A stretch of 64,000 nt of DNA from Lotus japonicus (taxonomy: Eukaryota; Streptophyta; Magnoliopsida; Fabales; Fabaceae). The position numbers and the translations under genes are program-made. The notes under the pieces were generated by a model that did not search any database, was not told where the DNA came from, and saw only the letters and a program-made list of their open reading frames with translations. Every line of letters starts with the position of its first letter. Positions within the stretch are counted from its first letter, which is position 1. The stretch spans positions 27,021,780-27,085,779 of the forward strand of contig NC_080041.1 in the NCBI RefSeq assembly GCF_012489685.1, read 5' to 3'. Below are positions 31,192-43,110 of the stretch, one piece after another.

Positions 31192-33099
31192 ATGGCTACC
31201 ACCAGTGAAACTCAAAAAGATGGTTACAATGCAAAGCCTCTCATGTTCGACGGTCAAAGGTTCGAATATTAGAAAGATAGACTTGAAAGTTTCTTTCTGG
31301 GTTTTGATGCAGATCTCTGGGATATTATTGTGGATGGCTATGAGCGTCCAGTTGATGAAGAAGGCAAGAAGATCCCAAGGTCAGAGATGACTGCAGATCA
31401 AAAGAAGCTTTACTCACAACATCACAAAGCTAGAGCAATTCTTCTAAGTTCTATCTCTTATGAAGAGTACCAGAAGATTACAGATCGTGAGTATGCAAAG
31501 GGCATCTTTGAATCCCTGAAGATGTCTCATGAAGGAAACAAGAAAGTTAAAGAATTAAAGGCATTGTCTTTGATCCAAAAGTATGAATCCTTCATCATGG
31601 CGCCAAACGAGTCCATTGAAGAAATGTTTTCCAGATTTCACTTGCTTGTAGCTGGAATACGACCTCTCAACAAGAGCTACACGACAAAAGATCATGTCAT
31701 AAGGGTCATCAGAAGTCTTCCTGAAAGCTGGATGCCCTTGGTGACTTCAATAGAGCTTACGAGAGATGTTGAGCGTATGAGTTTAGAAGAACTCATCAGC
31801 ATACTGAAGTGCCATGAGCTGAAACGCTCAGAGATGCAAGATCTGGGGAAGAAGTCAATAGCCTTGAAATCCAAATCTGAGAAGGCTAAAGCAGAAAAGT
31901 CAAAAGCTCTTCAAGCTGAAGCAGAAGAATCTGAAGAAGCATCAGAAGATTCTGATGAAGATGAGCTGACTCTGATCTCTAAAAGACTCAACCGCATCTG
32001 GAAGCACAGGCAGAGCAAGTACAAAGGCTCTAGAAAGGCCAAAGGAAAGTCTGAATCCTCAGGTCAGAAGAAGTCCTCAATTAAGGAAGTCACATGCTTT
32101 GAGTGCAAAGAATCAGGGCACTACAAAAGTGACTGTCCAAAGTTGAAGAAGGACAAGAGGCCAAAGAAGCACTTCAAGACCAAGAAAAGTCTGATGGTGA
32201 CTTTTGATGAATCAGAGTCAGAGGATGTTGACTCTGATGGTGAAGTCCAAGGACTCATGGCCATTGTCAAAGACAAAGGAGCAGAGTCAAAGGATGTTGT
32301 TGACTCTAACTCAGAATCAGAAGGAGATCCTAACTCAGACGATGAGAATGAGGTATTCGCTTCTTTCTCTACCTCTGAACTGAAACATGCTTTGTCTGAT
32401 ATCATGGATAAGTATAACTCTTTATTGTCTAAGCATAAGAAGCTGAAAAAGAACGTATCTGCTGTTTCTAAGATTCCTTGTGAACATGAGAAAATAATTT
32501 CTGACTTGAAAAATGATAACCATGCTTTAGTAAATTCTAACTCTATGCTTAAGAATCAAATTGCTAAGTTAGAAGAAGTTATTGCCTGCGATGCCTCTAA
32601 TAGTAAGCATGAATCTAAGTATGAAAAATCTTTTCAAAGATTCCTGGCTAAAAGCGTAGATAGAAGCTTAATGGCTTCAATGATCTATGGCGTAAGCAGA
32701 AATGGAATGCATGGCATTGGCTATTCTAAACCAATTAGAAATGAGCCTTCTATGCCTAAAGCTAAATCTTTGTATGAATGCTTTGTTCCCTCTGGTACCA
32801 TTTTACCTGATCCTTTACCTTCTGAAGCTGCCAAACCTCCTCTTAAAAAGGGATCCTTCTCCATGTCTAAATATCATGCAAAAATTCCTTTACATTACCA
32901 TGTTGAGAAACCCAAGGTGATCAGAACCTCTGGGGTAACTAACAAAAGAGGACCCAGAAAATGGGTACCTAAGGATAAGATTATCTATGTTGCAGATATC
33001 CTTGATAGCTCCACTGAAACACCAATCATGGTATCTGGACAGTGGATGCTCGCGTCACATGACGGGAGAAAGGCGTATGTTCCAAGAGCTAAAACTTAA
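31192..33099 (+). pseudogene. SIRE-type copia gag
   Basis: ATG at 31192 (MATTSETQKDGYN). An in-frame TAG at 31270-31272 replaces a conserved Trp position (FEY-stop-KDRLESF). It is open again from there to 33099. Capsid motifs: IFESLKMSHEGNKKVKELKA, MFSRFHLLVAGI. Zinc knuckle CFECKESGHYKSDC. A long acidic/Ser-rich and coiled-coil-like tail follows (SEEASEDSDEDELTL; LKNDNHALVNSNSMLKNQ). A frameshift near 33025 separates it from protease. Confidence 0.9.
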
Positions 33100-34427
33100 G
33101 CCTGGAGGCGAAATTGTCTTTGGTGGCAACGATAAGGGTAAAATTGTTGGTACTGGTACTATTTGTGTAGATAGTAGTCCATGCATTGACAATGTTTTAT
33201 TGGTAGACGGCTTAACTCATAACTTATTGTCTATAAGTCAATTAGCTGACAAGGGTTATGATGTTATCTTTAATCAAAAGTCCTGCCGGGCTGTAAGTCA
33301 GATCGATGGCTCTGTTCTATTTAACAGCAAGAGGAAGAACAACATTTATAAGATCAGATTATCTGAGTTGGAGGCTCAGAAATGTGAAGTGCCTTCTGTC
33401 TGTTAATGAAGAGCAATGGGTATGGCATAGACGGTTAGGGCATGCCAGTATGAGAAAGATTTCTCAGCTGAGCAAGCTAAACCTTGTCAGGGGCTTGCCC
33501 ACTCTGAAGTTCTCTTCAGACGCTCTTTGTGAAGCATGTCAGAAAGACAAATTCACAAAAGTCCCTTTCAAGGCAAAGAATGTTGTCTCAACCTCAAGGC
33601 CGTTGGAACTTCTGCATATCGACCTGTTTGGACCAGTGAAAACTGAGTCTATAGGTGGCAAGAGATATGGGATGGTCATTGTTGACGACTATAGCCGCTG
33701 GACATGGGTAAAATTTCTAACCCGCAAGGATGAGTCTCATGCTGTGTTCTCTACCTTCATAGCCCAAGTTCAAAACGAGAAGGCTTGTAGGATTGTGCGT
33801 GTCAGAAGTGACCATGGTGGAGAGTTTGAGAATGACAAGTTTGAGAGTCTGTTTGATTCCTATGGAATTGCACATGATTTCTCTTGTCCCAGAACTCCTC
33901 AACAAAATGGTGTTGTTGAGAGGAAGAATAGAACTCTTCAGGAGATGGCTAGAACCATGCTCCAAGAAACTGGCATGGCTAAGCACTTTTGGGCAGAGGC
34001 AGTAATCACAGCGTGTTACATTCAGAACAGAATCTCTGTGAGACCAATTCTGAATAAGACTCCTTATGAATTGTGGAAGAACATTAAACCCAACATTTCT
34101 TACTTTCATCCTTTTGGTTGTGTTTGTTATGTTCTTAATACTAAGGATAGATTGCATAAATTTGATGCTAAGTCTTCTAAATGTCTATTACTTGGTTACT
34201 CTGATAGATCTAAAGGTTTTAGATTTTATAATACTGGTGCTAAGACTATTGAAGAGTCTATTCATGTTAGATTTGACGATAAGCTTGACTCTGACCAGTC
34301 AAAGCTAGTTGAGAAGTTTGCAGATTTAAGCATTAATGTTTCTGACAAAGGCAAAGCTCCAGAGGAAGCTGAGCCAGAGGAAAATGATCCAGAAGAAGAA
34401 GCTGGTCCCTCTGATTCACAACCTTAG
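33028..34427 (+). pseudogene. SIRE protease and integrase
   Basis: Protease core WYLDSGCSRHMTG (about 33032). A frameshift near 33395 moves the frame before WHRRLGHASMRKISQL, the integrase zinc-binding region, with CEACQKDK. Catalytic core: LELLHIDLFGPV, RVRSDHGGEFEN and TPQQNGVVERKNRT supply the D, D and E. It ends at TAG 34425-34427 in an acidic linker; the next frame opens about 110 bp later. Breaks are single-site and few, in keeping with a young element. Confidence 0.9.
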
Positions 34428-34546
34428 AAGAAAAGCAGAATCATTGCATCACATCCTAAGGAATTGATTCTGGGCAACAAAGATGAACCAGTCAGAACCA
34501 TTCAGCCTTCAGACCCTCTGAAGAGACCCTGCTTAGTCTGAAAGGA

Positions 34547-36091
34547 TTGGTGTCCTTAATTGAACCCAAGTCAATTGATGAAGCTCTTCAGGACAAGGAC
34601 TGGATTCTGGCCATGGAAGAAGAATTGAATCAATTTTCCAAGAATGATGTTTGGAGCCTAGTGAAGAAGCCTCAAAGTGTCCATGTAATTGGGACAAAAT
34701 GGGTATTCAGAAACAAGTTGAATGAGAAAGGAGATGTAGTCAGAAACAAGGCAAGGCTAGTTGCTCAAGGTTACAGCCAGCAGGAAGGAATAGACTACAC
34801 TGAAACATTTGCTCCAGTAGCAAGACTGGAAGCAATCAGACTGTTGATCTCTTTCTCAGTGAATCACAACATAATTCTACATCAGATGGATGTTAAGAGT
34901 GCCTTCCTAAATGGATACATATCAGAGGAAGTCTACGTTCATCAACCCCCAGGTTTTGAGGATGAGAAGAACCCAGACCATGTTTTCAAGTTGAAGAAAT
35001 CACTCTACGGTCTGAAGCAAGCTCCCAGAGCATGGTATGAGAGACTCAGCTCATTCCTTCTAGAGAATGAGTTTGTAAGGGGTAAAGTAGATACAACTCT
35101 CTTTTGCAAAACTTACAAAGATGATATCTTAATTGTGCAAATTTATGTTGATGATATTATATTTGGTTCTGCTAATCAATCTCTATGCAAAGAATTTTCT
35201 GAGATGATGCAGGCTGAATTTGAGATGAGTATGATGGGAGAACTCAAGTACTTTCTGGGAATACAAGTTGATCAAACACCAGAAGGAACATATATCCATC
35301 AGAGCAAGTACACTAAAGAACTTCTGAAGAAGTTCAATATGCTGGAATCTACAGTTGCCAAGACTCCAATGCATCCTACATGCATTCTGGAGAAAGAAGA
35401 TGCAAGTGGTAAAGTTTGTCAGAAGCTCTATCGTGGTATGATAGGATCACTTCTATACTTAACTGCATCTAGGCCAGATATATTGTTTAGTGTTCATTTA
35501 TGTGCTCGTTTCCAATCAGATCCAAGGGAAACCCACTTAACTGCTGTTAAGAGGATCCTAAGGTATCTGAAAGGTACCACTAACCTTGGCTTGATGTATA
35601 AGAAAACATCAGAGTATAAGCTTTCAGGTTACTGTGATGCTGATTATGCTGGAGATAGAACAGAGAGAAAAAGTACTTCTGGAAATTGTCAATTTCTGGG
35701 AAGTAATCTAGTCTCATGGGCAAGCAAGAGGCAATCAACCATTGCACTATCCACTGTAGAGGCAGAATATATCTCAGCAGCAATATGCAGCACTCATATG
35801 CTCTGGATGAAACATCAGCTGGAGGATTATCAGATCCTTGAGAGTAATATCCCAATCTATTGTGATAACACTGCTGCAATTTCATTAAGTAAGAACCATA
35901 TCTTACATTCAAAGGCAAAGCACATTGAGGTAAAGTATCACTTTATTAGAGATTATGTACATAAGGGCGTACTTCTTCTGAAGTTTGTTGATACTGACCA
36001 TCAATGGGCAGATATCTTTACAAAGCCCTTAGCAGAGGATAGATTTAATTTCATTTTGAAAAATCTGAATATGGACTTTTGTCCAGCATGA
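34547..36091 (+). pseudogene. SIRE reverse transcriptase and RNase H
   Basis: The frame is open for 514 codons. RT: NKARLVAQGYSQQEGIDY, FAPVARLEAIRLL, HQMDVKSAFLNG, QPPGFEDEKNP, intact active site IYVDDIIFGS. RNase H: GYCDADYAGDRTERKSTSG, LSTVEAEYIS, YCDNTAAISL. Ends LNMDFCPA with TGA. The domain itself looks undamaged, but the upstream polyprotein is broken, so it would need another source of gag. Confidence 0.92.
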
Positions 36092-36522
36092 AGATGGATC
36101 AGAACCTCTGACTATGATACATCTTTATCAGAAGATGTCTAGTCCAGAAGGTAACTCTATCAGAGTGTATGTACCCATTGGTGCTGACTCTGAAGCTGAG
36201 ACAGTAAACGTGTATCAGTATCTCTGATGCATAGTTCCTAGTGCCCGTGTGACAGTCTGTCTTAATGAGTGTTGATGTGCTTCTCTCCTGCGTGTGATAT
36301 GTGAATTTACTGTTACTATGATGTCTTTAATTTTTAACCGTTGATTTTAAATTGCTTTTTGATCAACAACGGTTACTTTTAAAAACCCACTATACACACA
36401 TGTTCTCCTACACTTACGGTTTTACTTTCTCTCTCTCAGTTTTTCAAACCCTTATCCCCACGATCTCTCTCTCTCTCTAGTCATCATTTCCTTTCTACCC
36501 AAAACCTTCAACCTACTTCAAG

Positions 36523-39379
36523 ATGGTGAGACAAACCAGAAACGAAGCTGCAGGTGCAACCCAAGGTTCTCGGTTTCCTCATATGGTAGTAGGTCAAGCT
36601 ACAGGCCAATTGGGTCCTGAAGCTCCTATTCAAGGTCAAGCTTCAGAGAAGATGATTTCGATTGCAGAACGGGGCTGTGCCGTTCGCTGCGTTTATGCTC
36701 CGGAAGAACTCCAAGTGCTTGCTGAATGGAGATTCGACCTGGATAATATAGCTGCAAATGGGTATGATCTTCGTCCTGAAGTTCAAGTTCAGGGATGGGA
36801 AGAGTATTTCAACAGGCTTAAAGGTCCAATTTATGACAAATTGGTCAAGGAATTCTGGAAGCATGCCGACTGCGATGATACTCAAGTGGTTTCCTACATT
36901 GCTGGAAGGAGGATAATCATCACAGAGAAGTCCATTGTGAATCTGCTGGGTGCACACACTGGAACTGGGTATAGATTCCAACTGACAGAATCGAAGTTCA
37001 AACCCAGAACAAAGGAAGAAACCAACAAGGCTTTTTACACCAACTACAAACCTGGCAAGAGCGACTACAAGGTGATGGATCTTCATCCCAAGCTCAGAAT
37101 CTGGCACAAGATTCTGCTTAACTGCATCAACCAGAGGCCGAAGGGTAGTTCTCCTGATTACATCAACTTCTGCCAGAAGGCAATGCTATTCTTCATTCAG
37201 GATAAGAAGAAGATCTGTCTTCCTTTCTTCTTGTTCTCTTACCTGAAAGAATGCATCAGGAAGTCAAGAACCACTGCCTCCATCAAGTCTTCCATCAAGT
37301 ACATCCCCTTTGGGAGATTGCTTTCAGATCTCTTCATTGAGAGCAAATTCGTAGAAGATCTGATCAAGGCAGGATGCACAGAGGATCTGTCTACAATTGT
37401 AAGTGATGTCTTCTCAACCACATCTTTGAAGAAGATGGGATTGGTCAAGAAGAAGATAGCCCCTGCTCATGAAGATACTTCTGATGAAGTAAGACAAAGA
37501 AGGGTGCCTCTGAATGATTTTCCTTTGTGGACACAAGCAGACAACCCAGAAGCTATTTTGTGCTACATTGATGATCTGAAGAAACAAGGGTAGGAAATTG
37601 CCACCAGCTCCAGAGTTTGAGTCTCCTCCCAAGAGGAAAGTTCAGAGAAAGATGGTCTTGGAAGAATCTTCTGAGGAGTCTGATGTTCCTCTGAAGAAGA
37701 AGAAGAAGGCTGACAAGCCTAAGAGGAAGCATGATGCAACCACCAAGCCTGATGATGGTGATGATGGTGATAATGAAGATGGTCCTTCTCCTCCTAAGAA
37801 GAAGAAGAAACAAGTCAGAATTGTGGAGAAGCCTACACGTGTGGAACCTGCTGCCGCAGTCATCAGAATGGAGACTTCTGCCAGAGTGACTCGGTCTGCC
37901 GTGCGTACATCAAGTAAGTCTGCTGTCATTGAATCTGATGATGATTTAAATTCATATGATGCACTCCCCATCTCTACCCTCCTTAAACGCACATCCAACC
38001 AACTCACTACTATCCCTGAGTCTCAATCGGCTGCACAAACCACTTCTCCACCCAATTCACCAAGGTCTTCATTTTTCCAACCTTCCCCACATGAAGCACC
38101 TCTCTGGAACATGCTTCAGAACCAACCTTGTAGACAATCTGAACCAACCTCTCCCATTACCATCCAATACAACCCATTAACCTCTGAACCCATCATTCTT
38201 GAACAACCAGAACATGAACCCAGAACGTCTGATCACTCTGTCCCTAGAGCATCAGAACGTCCGGTTGTTAGAACCACTGATACAGATTCCTCAACTGCTT
38301 ATACTCCTGTATCATTCCCTATAAATGTTGCTGATTCCTCACCTTCCAACAACTCTGAGTCAGTTCGTAAATTTATGGAAGTTAGGAAAGAAAAAGTGTC
38401 TGCCATTCCAGAGTACTACCTTACAGTACCAAGCCCTAGGAGATACCCTGGACCTAGGCCAGAACGTCTAGTTGACCCAGATGATCCTATCCAGGCTGAC
38501 CCTTTACATGAAGCAGACCCTTTAGACCAACAAGTCCAACCTGATCAAGTTCATCAAGAGCCCATTCAACCAGAGCCAGAAAACTCTGTGTCTAACCACT
38601 CTTCGGTTAGATCACCACATCCTCAGGTTGAAACCTCTGAACCAAACCTTGGAGCCTCTGAACCAAATGTCCAAACTTTTGATATTGGCTCTCCTCAAGG
38701 TGCCTCTGAGGCAAACAGCAGCAACCACCCAACCTCTCCTGAAACCAACCTCTCCATTGTTCCCTACACACATCTCAGGCCAACCTCTCTCTCTGAGTGC
38801 ATCAGTGTTTTTAATCATGAAGCTTCACTGATGTTACGCAATGTGCAAGGTCACACTGACCTAAGTGAGAACGCTGACTCTGTTGCTGAAGAATGGAATC
38901 GTCTGAGTACTTGGTTAGTTGCTCAGGTTCCTGTTATGATGAGTCATCTCACTGCAGAAAGGGATCAGAGGATTGAGGCTGCTAGGCAGCGGTTTATAAG
39001 AAGAGTGGCTCTGCATGAACAACAGCAAAGAACTAAGTTACTTGAAGCTGTTGAAGAGGCTAGACGAAAGAAAGAGCAAGCAGAGGAAGCTGCACGTCAA
39101 GCAGCTGCACAAGCTGAACATGCAAGATTAGAAGCTGGGAGACTTGAAGCTGAAGCTGAAGCTCTTAGATGCCAAGCTCTTGCACCAGTGGTTTTTACTC
39201 GTGCTACTTCTGATTCCACTCCAGCTCATCAATCTGCTCAGAATGTTCCTTCTAGCTCTACTCAGCCAAGTTCTTCCAGACTTGACATCATGGAACAACG
39301 TCTCAATACTCATGAGACTCTGCTGATGGACATGAAGCAAATTCTTCAAGAACTTCTGCGTCGCTCTGACAAGCCTTAG
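36523..39379 (+). pseudogene. SIRE env-like ORF with one frameshift
   Basis: ATG at 36523 (MVRQTRNEAAG) after a 430-bp gap rich in pyrimidines. The first frame ends at TAG 37591-37593, and the second frame runs from 37598 to TAG 39379, so a single indel near 37590 splits one ORF of about 950 codons. The N-terminal third has the WEEYF...LVKEFWKHADCDD and GRRIIITEKSIVNLLG layout of the plant retroelement family called 'putative plant transposon protein'. Then a basic stretch (KRKVQRK, KKKKK), a Pro/Ser-rich middle, and a C-terminal coiled coil (QQQRTKLLEAVEEARRKKEQ). SIRE1 of soybean is known for such an env-like ORF; an envelope role is not shown here. I see no clear membrane anchor. Confidence 0.8.
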
Positions 39380-39489
39380 TCTTAGGATTTCTTTCGTTTT
39401 CCTTCTTAACTTAATTTTATTTTAACTCTACTTTATTTTGTTTTATTTGCATTATTTGCTATGCTTTGTTAGTTGTCGTTTATCATTGC

Positions 39490-39495
<6 letters not shown>

Positions 39496-39529
<34 letters not shown>
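39496..39529. repeat. (TA)n microsatellite
   Basis: About 17 TA units in the SIRE 3' region, 40 bp beyond the polyA-like site of the antisense unit. Confidence 0.9.
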
Positions 39530-39531
<2 letters not shown>

Positions 39532-39561
39532 ATAACTTTGTGCTTGCAAAACCTTCTTTTC

Positions 39562-39567
39562 TTTATT
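39562..39567 (-). terminator. PolyA signal of the SIRE antisense unit
   Basis: AATAAA on the minus strand, about 47 bp after the stop codon at 39614. Confidence 0.5.
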
Positions 39568-39613
39568 CATATCAATTATGCTTTTACATCATACATTTCT
39601 TTTTCCCTATAAT

Positions 39614-40006
39614 CTAGAATGGAGGATCCTTCCTCATTCTTCTGCACTCCCGGCGTTGCTCTGCTCTTTCCTTCTCCAGCCGTTCAAGCGCATACTCTAT
39701 GTTGCTAAGCTTGATGCTAAGCTCGGTTCTCTCCAGACTATCTTCTATAGTCCTGAGTCTTCCTTCCACTGAATCTCTTTCTCCTAGAAAATTCAGTTCC
39801 AGCTGGCTGAGTTCCTCCACTTCCTTCACGAAGCCAAGGAATTCCTTCAGATCTTTCTCCAGCTCTGGATGAAGATCTTCCTCAAGCAGTGTCTTCGTCA
39901 GCTCTCGTATCGTTCGTGTACCATCAGGGTGCCGGATGTTAAGGAACATGTCTTCCTCGAAGGCCTTCCTTCTGAGCTCTTCCAGTGCAACCATGTATGA
40001 AGCCAT
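39614..40006 (-). CDS. Antisense coiled-coil ORF in the SIRE 3' region (130 aa)
   Basis: Uninterrupted minus-strand ORF, ATG at 40006 (MASYMVALEELRRKAFEED). The next Met is four codons in. Residues 15-45 include FLNIRHPDGTRTIRELTK; from about 45 to the end it is Glu/Lys/Leu/Arg-rich with heptad spacing (VKEVEELSQLELNFLGERD, RLEKERAEQRREC), so a coiled coil is likely. It has its own TATA box (40059-40066) and AATAAA (39562-39567), a complete small transcription unit opposite to the element. The N-terminus is also kept in the left duplicate. Not a shadow of a sense gene: no sense ORF overlaps it. I do not recognise a family. Confidence 0.6.
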   Translation of the reverse strand: MASYMVALEELRRKAFEEDMFLNIRHPDGTRTIRELTKTLLEEDLHPELEKDLKEFLGFVKEVEELSQLELNFLGERDSVEGRLRTIEDSLERTELSIKLSNIEYALERLEKERAEQRRECRRMRKDPPF

Positions 40007-40058
40007 ATTCTCTTAATTGGTATTGATCGAGTGTGAAGCTTACTCTCTTCTAAATTCC

Positions 40059-40066
40059 TTTATATA
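40059..40066 (-). promoter_or_regulatory. TATA box of the SIRE antisense unit
   Basis: Minus strand TATATAAA in AGCTTATATAAAGGAA, 53 bp before the ATG at 40006; the implied start site is near 40030, giving a leader of about 25 nt. Confidence 0.55.
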
Positions 40067-40793
40067 AGCTTCATTCTCTCCTAGGAAGTTGTTGCTTCTA
40101 CAGTTTCTCGAGGTTAAGTCCTTGGTAACTGAAGCTTCTCTTTACTCCCGTGGCCGGTGGTAAACGTTCCTTTCTTGCATTAACTCTCCTCTTTAATTCG
40201 CCTTATTCTTATTTTTGCATCGTTTTTCTTTTTATGCATAGTTTCTTTCTCCATTTTCTTTAAACTTAGACCTTCTCTAAGGGGGAGTACCTTGTACTTC
40301 AAGCTAAGTTTTTCACACCCCATGCTTTTTTGCTTATGACAAAAAGGGGGAGTACACCCAGTTTTTGATGTGTAAGCTGTGTTAGCGTGATTTATTTTTC
40401 CTTTGGAGAATTTAGGAGTTCCACCTTTATGACCAAAGATGTGTCACTGGGCAAATACAAGGAATACATTTCACTTCTTCTGAAGTGATTCTATTTGACT
40501 CTGATACCACTTATCGTTGACTCTGAATACTTATGCGCTCTGATTATTCTATTTCATCTATGTCATGCGCCTTCACTCTGAACTCTTATATTACTTAGCT
40601 ACATTTCTAACGTTTTCATTAAGTCTTAGATTCAGGGGGAGCTATGCTCAGAATCAAGCTGTGACTTGGATTCAGAATGAGCAAAATAAACTATTCACAT
40701 CAGGATAAGTCTTATTCTATCCCTTTCAACTCTAAGTGAATTCAGTTTATTGTTTAAGAATTGTTCATCAAAATACTTAGTTTTGTCATCATC

Positions 40794-40806
40794 AAAAAGG
40801 GGGAGA
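40794..40806 (+). other. Polypurine tract of the SIRE element
   Basis: AAAAAGGGGGAGA directly before the 3' LTR. The duplicate before the left LTR has the same tract. Confidence 0.85.
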
Positions 40807-40807
40807 T

Positions 40808-42014
40808 TGTAAGATCAAGTTTTGATCTAGTAGTACAACTCTATGTTTTGATGATTACAAGTTAACCTTTTGATATGAACAATTATGGTACTCTAACGTG
40901 TTTTTCTGAGTGTGCTATTTACAGGCTCTGACCTCTATTCAATCTCACACAAATCAGAAGCACTGTGCATAAAGAGTGACCCAAGCAACGCTTACGCAAC
41001 ATCTATGTTCACTCTGAACAGTAGAAATGCTTCAGAAGATCTGAAGTCATACAAGCTCTGATATGGACTCAGTCACTTGAAGTTCTGAAGATCCAGACGT
41101 TCTGACAACCAAGAAACTCTGAAGGTTCAGATGTTCTGATGGTGTAGAAGACTCTGAAGATCCAGAAGCTGAAAAGTGGAAACTCTGATGTCCAGAAGCA
41201 AGAAACTCTGAAGACCATGTACTTCCCTCTGAGTTCAGAATCAGAAGATACAACGGTTAGAGGATCTGTGCTTTCCCTCTGACTCTGATCAACTGGCTTC
41301 ACAAGTTCCAACATGAAGCATTCCCCTGATCAGAAGTCTACTAGGTTTAAAGGTCAAGTCACTATCCAAGTACAAAAGCAAATGTACTATCCTGACGACC
41401 TACCTAACATTCTCAGCCACAGCAGAAGCTGGAATTTCCAGAACTGCCCTCCAACGGTAGCATTTCCATGCATCGTTCAAACCCTAATCCTTGGAGTATA
41501 AATAGAGGCTGAAGATTGAAAGAAGCGGCTAGAAGCACTTACACACGCGCAAGCAATATTCAAACCTTCTAAGCTTTCTTTCATCTTGAATTTCATTGTG
41601 TTTACTATAAGCTTTTTAGAAGCATTCTCTTTGTAAACAAGAACTTCATATACAGTTGTATAGTTACCTTTAGGAGATCAAGGTTGATCGGATCCTAGAG
41701 AAGACTAAGAGAGTGAATCTTAGTGTGAGCTAAGTCAGTGTAATTGTTAGTCACTTGTAGGTTTCAAGTGCAGTTGTAACACTTACCTGATTAGTGGATT
41801 GCCTTCATTCTAAGAAGGAAGAAATCACCTTAACGGGTGCACTGGATTAGCTTGAGGGATTTATCAAGTGAACCAGGATAAAATCCTTGTGTGCTTTTCT
41901 ATCTCTTATCTTAAGCACTTAGTTCTCGAAAGATTTGTTAAAATCTTTAAGATGGAAGTTTTTATCTAAAAACGTTATTCAAACCCCCCCTTTCTACCGT
42001 TTTTCATACCTTCA
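40808..42014 (+). mobile_element. 3' LTR of the SIRE-type element (1207 bp)
   Basis: TGTAAGATCAAG to CATACCTTCA; TATA box at 41497-41504. It is followed by ATTCT, the likely target-site base set, in an R repeat. The left-hand duplicate of the target is missing because of the rearranged left side. Confidence 0.92.
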
Positions 42015-42297
42015 ATTCTCACATAAGAAAATCATTCTCGTGATAAATTTATATCAAGAAGAGATAATGTCTTTCGGCATAAACGTACGCTCACATTTAA
42101 TAAATAATATCAAGTGTAAATCCAAAGACTAGGTAGCTGGATTTTAGTTTGAAATGACGAATATCCACTGCCAAGCCTATTTTATTTTTTTCCATTTAAC
42201 ATATATAAACAAATTTTCATTAATTCTTTAATATATTATATCAAATATTTATTATATTACAAATAGGTTTATTCATTTTTAATTTATAGTATAAGTA
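42015..42297. repeat. R repeat, partial unit
   Basis: ATTCTCACATAAGAAAATC to AATTTATAGTATAAGTA, the distal part of the unit found complete further right. Confidence 0.8.
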
Positions 42298-43110
42298 CTT
42301 TGCCTCCTTCTTCTGAGGCTTGCTGCGGCCCTGCACCTCTTGCTCTCTTTTCTACGGCTGTCTTAAGCTCTAGGGACTCAGAGGAAGATGGTGCTCTTGT
42401 TCCTCCTTTCTCTGAAGTAGGGGCGTTGGGTTCTAAAGATCAGCTTTCGCTGCCGTCTTGCTTCGAGGAGGGCTCTTGCTCGGCTTCTATTGAGTTTTGT
42501 GGCGCTGTTAGTTATGTGCATGAGGTGGAGGAAGAAATTGTAGATCAAAATAGTGAGGTGGTAGGTTCTTGGTCGGGTGATGAGATTAATGTTGAGGATC
42601 CCATTCTAGAGTTCTCCCCTCCGAGGCTCCGGCCTCGTGGTCGACCGAGGAAGATTTCAAAGAAGGAGGGTGGCTTGACGGGGTCTTCTCGCAGGCCTAG
42701 AGGTCGGCCAAAGAAAGCTGTCCAGGAGGATTCGGTATCTGTACCTCCACCGGCGGATCCTCCTCCTCCCTCAGACCCTTATTTCACGCGCGCTAGGAAG
42801 GTTTGGATGGTAGGAAAACATGCGGGTTTGGAGTTCCCCGACAGCGATGAAGAGGCCATTAATGGTTTGGCAGAATTCCTTAGAGTAAATGGGCCTGTGA
42901 CGCCGTAGGGGTTTTGCTCCGTCTAGGCATTTTTTTTTGGCTTTTTGGGTTCCGTCGGTTGGTTTCGAGGTGTTTGTGCTTTTGGGTTTTTTCTAGTTTT
43001 TTATTTGTTAGGTGCTTTCCTTGTTTGGGTTTTTGCGTTCTCTTTTGCCTCGTCCCTTCTTTGACGGTTGTACTCTTTTTGTCTATGAATAAAGTTTTTG
43101 TTCTCGAAAA
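42298..43110 (+). mobile_element. Retroposon with a truncated AT-hook ORF
   Basis: Interrupts an R repeat. Open from its left end to TAG at 42906-42908, about 202 codons with no clear start, so it is 5'-truncated. Two AT-hook cores (RPRGRPRK and RPRGRPKK) sit mid-protein, with a Pro-rich linker and VGKHAGLEFPDSDEEAINGL at the end. A 3' UTR with ATGAATAAAG (43085-43094) and an A-rich tail follow. The tail resembles the LINE end at 51215-51253 (TATGAATAAA...CTCAAAA), which points to LINE-mediated insertion or a LINE ORF1 derivative with the rest deleted. A retrocopied host gene is the alternative. Confidence 0.5.
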
